Shown here piece by piece: positions 37,599 through 42,968 of a DNA stretch of 42,968 bases. Source of the DNA: JBPCPM01 sp050999155 (GTDB lineage: Bacteria; Actinomycetota; Thermoleophilia; Solirubrobacterales; 70-9); assembly GCA_050999155.1 (NCBI GenBank), contig JBPCPM010000124.1, forward strand, positions 1-42,968, given 5' to 3'. The number at the start of each line of letters is the position of its first letter. The stretch's first letter is position 1. The notes under the pieces were generated by a model that ran no database searches, was not told the DNA's origin, and saw nothing but the letters and a program-made list of their open reading frames with translations. Made by a program: the position numbers and the translations under genes.

Positions 37599-37722
37599 CA
37601 GTGCGGCGGCACGGTAGCGAAGTATCCGGATCTCTCACCCGGGGCCGGCGGGCGCGCTGGACGGATTTCCCGGACGTATGCGACCGGCGGCTGGGTTAGT
37701 CTCGGCGTGTGAGGAGTCCAAG

Positions 37723-38163
37723 GTGAGCACCGACCCAGCCCGACCCAGCCCAGCCCAGCCCAGCCCGGACCTGCAGGCCGACATCCGCCGGCGGACCGAG
37801 GAGCGCCTGTCGCGCATCGTCGACACGGCCTCGACAGCTGCCGGCAAGATCGAGGAGGGCGCCCGCGAGGACGCGGAGGGCTACCTGCTCGAGGTTCGGC
37901 TGTGGGCCGACGAGAACGCCGGCAACGACAAGGCCCGGATCGAGGCAGCGGCTTCGGCCGCCGAGGCCGCCGTCGCCGACACCATGGCCCACGGCGACCG
38001 CTACGCCCTGGAGTTGACCGACGCCATCGGAGCCGTCCGGGCCGCCGTCCAGCAGGCCCAGGCAGCCGGTGAGGTCGGAGATAGATCGCTCGACGCCGAG
38101 GGAAGGCCGCCGTTTGTCGTGGCCCAGCCCGACGTCGCCTCGCCGGATCCCGCCGACGGCTGA
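37723..38163 (+). CDS. small coiled-coil protein
   Basis: 146 residues from GTG 37723, which has GAGGAG (37711-37716) six nt upstream. After a Pro/Ser/Ala stretch encoded by CCCAG repeats, residues 20-115 are one long Ala/Glu/Arg-rich helix (ADIRRRTEERLSRIVDTAST, KARIEAAASAAEAAVADTMA). The helical style recalls the coils of the two paralogues at 22.0-24.9 kb, but the conserved C-terminal module is missing. It has no signal peptide. It is divergent from the CxxC membrane protein. Function unknown. Confidence 0.7.
   Translation: MSTDPARPSPAQPSPDLQADIRRRTEERLSRIVDTASTAAGKIEEGAREDAEGYLLEVRLWADENAGNDKARIEAAASAAEAAVADTMAHGDRYALELTDAIGAVRAAVQQAQAAGEVGDRSLDAEGRPPFVVAQPDVASPDPADG
37734..37768 (+). 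repeat. CCCAG pentanucleotide tract in coding sequence
   Basis: Seven consecutive pentamers, five of them exact CCCAG and two variants (CCCGA, CCCGG), occupy codons 4-16 of the coiled-coil gene. Gain or loss of a unit would shift the frame. Confidence 0.85.
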
Positions 38164-38282
38164 TCCGTCCCCGGGCCGCCTGCGCCCTCTCGTTGGTGGT
38201 CGATCCGTCCCAACCCCTTGGGAAGGGAACCGCGACGGCCGACGAGAAGACCGAACGGCCCGACCCCACCCGGCGGAGGACC

Positions 38283-38501
38283 ATGAACGACGACCGGCCT
38301 ATCGCTGCCGCATCCCGCATTCCCGACGGCGAAGGGCGTCACGTGCTGATCCCGGACGGAGCCGGCTACGTCGGCAACGTCGTTGCCCGGATGCTGCTCG
38401 CCCGCAACTGGAAGGTTCGCGTCCTGTGGGTCCTGTCGGCCTGCATGCTGATCGGGCCCGTGGGGCGGGTTGTCGAGAGGTCGAGATCCAGCTGGGCGTG
38501 A
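38283..38501 (+). pseudogene. NAD-dependent epimerase, N-terminal remnant
   Basis: ATG 38283 has GGAGGA just upstream. The frame contains HVLIPDGAGYVGNVVARMLL, clearly derived from the VTGGAGYVGS Rossmann start of nucleotide-sugar epimerases. Key residues are changed: the first glycine of GGAGYVG is Asp, and the Asp that ends strand 2 (VRVLD) is Trp. Homology stops after about 48 residues near 38425. The frame ends 76 nt later in unrelated sequence that overlaps the next remnant. It cannot bind cofactor or catalyse. It looks like the left side of a deletion. Confidence 0.75.
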
Positions 38502-38779
38502 TCGAGGACGACGGCGACCAGGTCACCGGCTTCATCGAGAAGCCCACCATGCGCTACCGGGCCTCGATGGGCATCTACATCTACGAATCCCGGGCCCTCG
38601 GACATATCCCCGAGGGGTACTTCGACTTCCCGTACGTTGTGCGCTCGCTGCTGAAGGCGGGCGAGTGGGTCTGCGCCTACCCGCTCGACGGCACCTGGTT
38701 CGACATCGGGACGATCAGCGAGTACGAGGCCGCCCAGCGCGAGCTCGACGAGAACCCGGGGCTGTTCGACCGTGCCTGA
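38474..38779 (+). pseudogene. sugar-1-phosphate nucleotidyltransferase, C-terminal remnant
   Basis: From about 38474 the frame reads EVEIQLGVIEDDGDQVTGFI, then EKPTMRYRASMGIYIYESRAL and AYPLDGTWFDIGTISEYEAA. These are the late motifs of NTP_transferase enzymes such as glucose-1-phosphate thymidylyl/uridylyl transferases (EKP with the catalytic Lys; GxWxDIG). About 100 of the expected 235 or more residues remain. The N-terminal nucleotide-binding GxGTRL loop is absent. No good start codon precedes the homology. It overlaps the following aminotransferase start by 8 nt, the spacing of a former operon. Confidence 0.8.
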
Positions 38780-39912
38780 CTGGCGCGTCACCCTCTCGGA
38801 CACGGTCGTCTCCGAGGAGGACATCGCGGCGGCCGTCGACGTCTATCGCTCGGGCTGGCTGAGCCTCGGCCCGCGGACCTCCGACCTGGAGATCCAGCTC
38901 GCCGAGTACGCGGGCGCCGAGCACGCCGTGGCAGTCAGCAGCGGCACGGCCGCCCTGCACGTCATGTGCCTGGCCGCCGGCCTCGGAGCAGGCGACGAGG
39001 TCATCGTCCCCTCGCTGACCTTCGTCGCCACGGTCAACACGGTGCGCTACACGGGCGCCACGCCGGTCTTCGCCGACATCGCGGGAATCACCGAGCCATG
39101 GCTGTCGGCCGCCGCCGTCGAGGCGGCGATCACCGAGAACACCAAGGCCGTGATGAGCATGCCTTACGGCGGCCATCCCGGCGAGACCCAGGCCCTGGCC
39201 GATGTCTGCGACCGTCACGGGCTGATGCTGCTCGAAGATGCGGCCCACGCCATCGGCACCCGGGTGTCCGGCCGCCAGGTCGGGACGTTCGGGCGGGTCG
39301 GGGCCTTCAGCTTCTTCTCCAACAAGAACCTCTCGGTGGGCGAGGGCGGGGCGGCGGTCACCAACGACACCGATCTGGCCGAGCGGATGCGTCTGCTGCG
39401 TTCCCACGGCATGACGACCCTCAGCTGGCAGCGCCACAAGGGCCACGCGTCGGGCTACGACGTCATCGATCTCGGGTTCAACTACCGCATCGACGAGGCC
39501 CGGGGCGGCGCTGGCCATCTCCCGGCTGGCCCGGCTGGCCCGGCTGGATCGCGAGAACGCCCGGCGCGCCGAGCACGACGCGGCGTACCGCCGCGAGCTT
39601 GAGCCGATCGCGGGCGTCACGCCCGCCATGGCGCCGCCGGCGGGAGCCACCTGCGCCCATCACCTGTTCACGGTCGTGCTCGACCCCGAGGTGGATCGGG
39701 ACGCCTTCCGAGCCGCCCTGTCGGAGAACGGGGTCCAGACCTCCATGCACTACCCGCCGGTCCACGGGTTCTCGATCTACGCGGACCTGCCGGCCGAGCT
39801 GCCGGTGACCGTCGAGTACGCCCAGCGGGCGGTCACGCTGCCCATGTACGCGACGATGACCGACGAGCAGCGGGTCATCGTCGTCGACGAGGTCCGCCGG
39901 GCCCTGGCCTGA
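38772..39912 (+). pseudogene. DegT/DnrJ/EryC1 sugar aminotransferase, frameshifted
   Basis: From GTG 38772 the first 245 residues are a normal DegT-family PLP aminotransferase: SGTAALHVMCLAAGLGAGDE, the Asp in LLEDAAHAIG, and the PLP lysine in FSFFSNKNLSVGEGG. At FNYRIDEAR the frame is lost in GGGG (39502-39505). Removing one G restores AALAISRLARLARLDRENAR and the rest to the stop at 39910-39912 (HHLFTVVLDPEVDRDAFRAA, TSMHYPPVH). The repaired protein would have 379 residues, the normal length. Right after the shift lies a threefold 9-bp repeat. Either the gene is broken or the sequence has a one-base error. Confidence 0.88.
39522..39548 (+). repeat. threefold 9-bp repeat (CCGGCTGGC)
   Basis: Three tandem copies (the last ends A instead of C) encode a duplicated Leu-Ala-Arg in the restored frame of the DegT gene. 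They lie 17 nt after the frameshifting GGGG. Confidence 0.8.
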
Positions 39913-39940
39913 CCCGGAGACCGGTCACGCCCGGGCTCCG

Positions 39941-40591
39941 CTACCCCTGCCGCTGGGGCGCCTCGATCTTCTCCAACTTGGCGAAGACCACCAGCCGCTT
40001 CTCTGCGCTGTACAGCGGATGGCAGGCGGTCAGGACGATCCGGTCGAAGGAGACGTCGTCGACGACTGACGTGCGCGTCGGCGGCACGATCTCCTGACGC
40101 TCGTAGCGGTAGACGAAGGTCCCGTAGGGCATGTCGACGAGTACCCGGTTGCGCTCGCCGAGCTTGTCGATGTTGCGAAACGGTGCCCCGTAGGTGGTCC
40201 GGTGGCCGGCGATCCCGATCGTGCCCGGCTGGCCCGGGAACGACGTGTCCGGGTAGCGGCCGGGACCGCGCTTGAGCGTCTTGAGCCCGGTGCCCTCGAC
40301 GATGACCTGCTCGACGCCGATCTCGGGGATCCGGATCTTGCCGATCGCCCGGCCGGTGCGGGCGCTCTTCTCGAACCGATCGGCGGCACGCCGGGCCTGG
40401 GCCCGCGTGGGCGCCTTGTCGGTCTTGAACTCGGCGAAGATCGCGTCGAGCTCGTCGTCGGCGGCGTTCTGCGACTGCCACCCCTTGAAGGCCGAGACGG
40501 GCTCCTGCCAGGCCAGGGTCACGCCGGCGTCGGCCAGCAGCAGCAGCCCCGCCGTGATCAGGGCCGTGGAGAGGATGCGCAGGATCGACAC
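39941..40591 (-). CDS. class E-like sortase
   Basis: 216 residues. An N-terminal membrane anchor (about 5-28, LRILSTALITAGLLLLADAG) is followed by a helical spacer and the sortase barrel (from about residue 80, IGKIRIPEIGVEQVIVEGT). The catalytic triad is visible: His130 in IGIAGHRTTYGAPF, Cys near 189 in IVLTACHPLYSAEKR, and the following Arg. HRTTYGAPF and TACHP are typical of actinobacterial class E enzymes. It would anchor the LPFTG protein at 23214-23597; class E is known for LAXTG, so an LPFTG substrate would be a variation. GTG start. It is leftward, and divergent from argG by 85 bp. Confidence 0.92.
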   Translation of the reverse strand: MSILRILSTALITAGLLLLADAGVTLAWQEPVSAFKGWQSQNAADDELDAIFAEFKTDKAPTRAQARRAADRFEKSARTGRAIGKIRIPEIGVEQVIVEGTGLKTLKRGPGRYPDTSFPGQPGTIGIAGHRTTYGAPFRNIDKLGERNRVLVDMPYGTFVYRYERQEIVPPTRTSVVDDVSFDRIVLTACHPLYSAEKRLVVFAKLEKIEAPQRQG

Positions 40592-40676
40592 GGTGGCCGC
40601 AACCTACCAACGGCCCCGCCCGGGCCCGACGCCCTGGCCCGCGCCCGCCAGCCGGGCGTGGCAGACTCCGCGCCCG

Positions 40677-41963
40677 ATGGGCGACAAGAAGCAGACACCC
40701 CGGCGGGCCGCCTACGAGGCCGGTCCCGGCGAGACTGATCGCGTGCTGCTGTTGTACTCCGGCGGCCTGGATACGAGCGTGATGCTCAAGTGGATCCAGG
40801 ACGAGTACGGCGCCGAGGTCGTGACCCTGACGGTCGACCTCGGCCAACCCGGCGAGGACTGGGACGCCATCGTCGACAAGGCCAAGCAGCTCGGCGCGGT
40901 CGACACCGTGGTCGTCGACGCGCGTGAACAGTTCGCCGAGTCCTACGTGCTGCCGGCCATCAAGGCCAACGCGCTGTACGGCGGCGGCTACCCGCTGTTC
41001 ACGGCGCTGGGGCGGCCGTTGATCGCCAAGCTCGCCGTCGAGCACGCCCGCCGCACCGGATGCGACGCCGTGGCCCACGGGTGTACCGGCAAGGGCAACG
41101 ACCAGGTCCGTCTCGACGGCACGGTCACCACGCTGGACCCCGGCCTGAAGATCATCGCGCCCGTCCGCGACTGGCAGATGGGCCGCGAGGAGGAGATCGC
41201 CTACGCCCGTGAGCACGGGATCCCCGTCAAGGGTGGGACCGAGGCGACGCCCTACTCGATCGACGACAACCTCTGGGGCCGCTCGTCGGAGGGCGGCACC
41301 ATCGAGGACCTCGACACCCCGCCGCCCGACGACGTATTCCAGCTCGTCACCCGCCCGGAGGACGCGCCCGACGAGCCGGAGTCGATCACGATCGGCTTCG
41401 AGAAGGGCTGTCCCGTCTCGCTCGACGGCGAAAACCTCGGGCTCGTCGAGCTTCTGGAGCGCGTCGCGGACGTCGGCTGCAGGCACGGGGTCGGGATCGT
41501 CGACCACCTCGAGGACCGGATCGTCGGGCTCAAGGTCCGCGATCTCTACGAGGTGCCGGCCGCCGAGATCGTGCTGGGCGCCCACCAGGACCTCGAGAAG
41601 CTCGTCTGCACGATCCACCAGAACACCTTCAAGCACACGCTCGATCGCCAGTGGGCCTTCCTCTGTTACGCCGGGCTGTGGCACGAGCCGCTGCGACGCA
41701 ACCTCGACGCCTACATGGACAGCGTCTCCGAGCGCGTGACCGGGGAGATCACCGTCAAGCTCTACAAGGGCAAGGCGACGGTGACGGCCCGCTCGTCGCC
41801 GTTTGCCCTCTACGACAAGGACCTGGCCAGCTTCGGCGAGTCGGGCGGGCTGTTCAGCCAGCACTCCAGCCCCGGTTTCATCGAGTTGTGGTCGCTGCAA
41901 AGCCGCATGGCCCACCAGGTCGGCCTGCGGGAGGGAATCGACCCCGAAGGAGAGCACCCATGA
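40677..41963 (+). CDS. argG: argininosuccinate synthase
   Basis: 428 residues. Joins citrulline and aspartate with ATP, the penultimate arginine step. The PP-loop is VLLLYSGGLDTSVMLKW. Further signatures are ANALYGGGYPLFTALGRPL, VAHGCTGKGNDQVRLD, PVKGGTEATPYSIDDNLWG, FKHTLDRQWAFLCYAGLWHEPLR and GKATVTARSSPFALYD. It is the longer argG type. ATG 40677 is preferred: a CAGACT box about 9 nt before it suggests a short or absent leader. It lies 20 kb from argCJBD; argF and argH are not in the window. Its TGA overlaps the ATG of a 49-codon membrane ORF. Confidence 0.96.
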   Translation: MGDKKQTPRRAAYEAGPGETDRVLLLYSGGLDTSVMLKWIQDEYGAEVVTLTVDLGQPGEDWDAIVDKAKQLGAVDTVVVDAREQFAESYVLPAIKANALYGGGYPLFTALGRPLIAKLAVEHARRTGCDAVAHGCTGKGNDQVRLDGTVTTLDPGLKIIAPVRDWQMGREEEIAYAREHGIPVKGGTEATPYSIDDNLWGRSSEGGTIEDLDTPPPDDVFQLVTRPEDAPDEPESITIGFEKGCPVSLDGENLGLVELLERVADVGCRHGVGIVDHLEDRIVGLKVRDLYEVPAAEIVLGAHQDLEKLVCTIHQNTFKHTLDRQWAFLCYAGLWHEPLRRNLDAYMDSVSERVTGEITVKLYKGKATVTARSSPFALYDKDLASFGESGGLFSQHSSPGFIELWSLQSRMAHQVGLREGIDPEGEHP

Positions 41964-42109
41964 TCTACACCCTGATCGGCCGACTCGTCGTCTGGGCCGC
42001 CCTGACGTTCGTCCGCCGCCGTTACGGCCGCAAGCTCGCGGCAGCCGGCACCGTCGGCGTGCTCGCCGCGGGCGCCGGCATCGCCCTGGCCGCCCGCAAC
42101 CGCGGCTAG
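41960..42109 (+). CDS. small membrane protein coupled to argG
   Basis: 49 residues starting MIYTLIGRLVVWAALTFVRR, with a second hydrophobic stretch TVGVLAAGAGIALAARNRG. Two short helices are separated by a basic RRRYGRK loop, suggesting a hairpin in the membrane with both ends on the same side. ATG 41960 overlaps the argG stop (ATGA), so it is translated by ribosomes leaving argG. It resembles small actinobacterial membrane proteins of unknown function. Confidence 0.7.
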   Translation: MIYTLIGRLVVWAALTFVRRRYGRKLAAAGTVGVLAAGAGIALAARNRG

Positions 42110-42136
42110 GACCAGCGACGAACCCAACAATATCCC

Positions 42137-42236
42137 CGCGATAGGGGGCGTTTCGTCAGGTTCGGTATCGCCACAGACGACGGACCCGCCGAAACCAACG
42201 AAACGGTCGCTATGCGGGGTGTTTCGCAGGGTTCGG
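42137..42236. repeat. two imperfect 29-bp direct repeats
   Basis: 42137-42165 and 42208-42236 match at 22 of 29 positions and share GTTTCG and GGTTCGG. Between them CGAAAC occurs twice in the opposite sense (around 42190 and 42199), so alternative pairings are possible. They lie between the argG unit and the second riboswitch. Otherwise this gene-free stretch shows nothing recognisable. Confidence 0.5.
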
Positions 42237-42293
42237 CGCTGCTTCGGCCGCGGTTGCCGGGCGGCGGCGTTGGTGAGCGACTGTTAACCTTCC

Positions 42294-42440
42294 GCGCTTG
42301 CCGAATCCCCTGCATCAGCAGGGGAGCGGGGAACCCCACTCGGACGGTCTGACCGTCCACGGGGCGAATCGCGGCCACCACGCCGTGTAGCGCCACACAC
42401 CTTCGGCGCGAGCCCGTCAGCTACCCCCGCAGGCCGAAGA
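42294..42440 (+). ncRNA. c-di-AMP riboswitch (ydaO-yuaA), second copy
   Basis: Conserved blocks in order: CTTGCCGAATC, the hairpin CCCCTGCATCAGCAGGGG, GCGGGGAACCCCA, GGGGCGAATCGC, GTGTAGCGCC, and CCCGTCAGCTACCCCCGCAGG. It ends just before AAGGAG of the following secreted-protein gene. A TTAACCT box at about 42283-42289 could be its -10. Both copies in this window precede envelope genes, so one c-di-AMP signal may control them together. Confidence 0.92.
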
Positions 42441-42452
42441 AGGAGATCGACG

Positions 42453-42968
42453 ATTACATCCAAGCCCCATGAGCCCGGGCGTACCCGGGCTCCCGTCCTC
42501 GCCGCGACCGTCGCCGTCGCGTTGCTGATCCTGCTCGTGGGCTTCGTGCACAGCGCGCCGTCCCAGGCCGCCGACGGCACCCGCGCCAAGCTGGCCGGCG
42601 CGAAGTCCGACGCGGCCAGGCTCTCCCGGACCGTCGGCGCCCAGGAACGGCGCCTGGAGGCAGCCGCCCAACGTGCCGCCTCGGCCGACGACCGCGAGCA
42701 ACGGCTCGCCTCGCTGGTGGCCAACGGGCGCGAGCGCACGGCCGAGCTGCGCGACCAGCGTCGCGACACCCAGCGGCGGCTGCGTGAGGCGCGGAGCCGC
42801 CTCAAGCGCGCCAAGAAGGTCCTCGCCGAGCGGCTGGTCGCCATCTACAAGGGCGGGATGCACGGGGGCGGCGACGTGGGCCTCGAGGACGAAAGTTGCA
42901 ACGACAGCACGTCCCGCGACCGCCCCCTCGCGGCGTTCTCCCCGTCTCTTCGCCACACCTCACACCGC
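42453..42968 (+). CDS. secreted coiled-coil envelope protein, N-terminal part (runs off window; probable ATT start)
   Basis: The frame from 42453 encodes a signal peptide (RTRAPVLAATVAVALLILLV, cleavage after SAPSQA) and then a long charged coiled coil (about 40-130), ending RLVAIYKGG. This is the layout of actinobacterial NlpC/P60 or M23 hydrolases with an N-terminal coil. There is no ATG, GTG or TTG in frame before the signal sequence. ATT 42453 stands exactly seven nt after AGAAGGAG and is the best placed start. After YKGG the sequence (MHGGGDVGLEDESCNDSTSR) no longer resembles the family, so the last 110 nt may be altered or misassembled. Catalytic domain lies beyond the window. Confidence 0.75.
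   Translation, partial: MTSKPHEPGRTRAPVLAATVAVALLILLVGFVHSAPSQAADGTRAKLAGAKSDAARLSRTVGAQERRLEAAAQRAASADDREQRLASLVANGRERTAELRDQRRDTQRRLREARSRLKRAKKVLAERLVAIYKGGMHGGGDVGLEDESCNDSTSRDRPLAAFSPSLRHTSHR

Noticed and set aside
38069..38779. continuous 236-codon gene covering the nucleotidyltransferase remnant
   Set aside because: The upstream two-thirds overlaps the coiled-coil gene and is Arg/Pro-rich noise. Only the last 100 residues show family motifs.

Overview
The window is about 43 kb of very GC-rich bacterial chromosome. Most genes are packed head to tail with 4-8 nt start/stop overlaps. GTG starts are frequent, and several starts sit only 4-10 nt behind a TAnnnT box, as in leaderless mRNAs. 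The actinobacterial class E-like sortase, the two c-di-AMP riboswitches in front of secreted envelope genes, and the gene order infC / rpmI-rplT / rRNA methyltransferase-pheST-argCJBD suggest a deep-branching Actinomycetota, possibly Thermoleophilia (Solirubrobacterales-like). That placement is inference.

Layout. 1-5.8 kb: the N-terminus of an FAD oxidoreductase, a decayed transposase, purU, a YqgE/AlgH protein, tRNA-Cys, a small membrane coiled-coil protein, tRNA-Val, a secreted PG-binding/M23 protein behind a c-di-AMP riboswitch, and a class V aminotransferase. 5.8-20 kb: a translation and arginine block, with a TreT-like glycosyltransferase coupled to thrS, then infC, rpmI-rplT, a SpoU-type methyltransferase, pheS, pheT, argC, argJ, argB and argD. 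Between infC and rpmI sits a roughly 0.8 kb cassette with its own promoter. It encodes a small RNase-toxin-like protein and a second small protein that may be its antidote.

20-40.6 kb: an envelope and exopolysaccharide region. It holds two O-antigen ligase/polymerase-like proteins, a WbaP-type phosphoglycosyltransferase, a NodB deacetylase, two GT2 and one GT4 glycosyltransferases, a secreted glycoside hydrolase with three C-terminal repeats, a Wzz/BY-kinase, an LPFTG surface protein and a sortase. Three coiled-coil proteins are interspersed; two of them share a conserved C-terminal module of about 42 residues. The sugar-nucleotide part (38.2-39.9 kb) is damaged: an epimerase N-terminus, the C-terminal part of a nucleotidyltransferase, and a frameshifted DegT aminotransferase.

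40.6-43 kb: argG with a coupled 49-residue membrane ORF, then a second c-di-AMP riboswitch leading a secreted coiled-coil envelope protein. That last gene has no AUG; its best placed start is ATT. It runs off the window, and its last 110 nt look unlike the family.

The most unusual items are the toxin-like cassette inside a ribosomal-protein locus, a leaderless threonine-rich mini-ORF in frame with infC, the coiled-coil family flanking the LPXTG gene, a 24-codon ORF bridging argB and argD with 4-nt overlaps on both sides, and short tandem repeats inside coding sequence.
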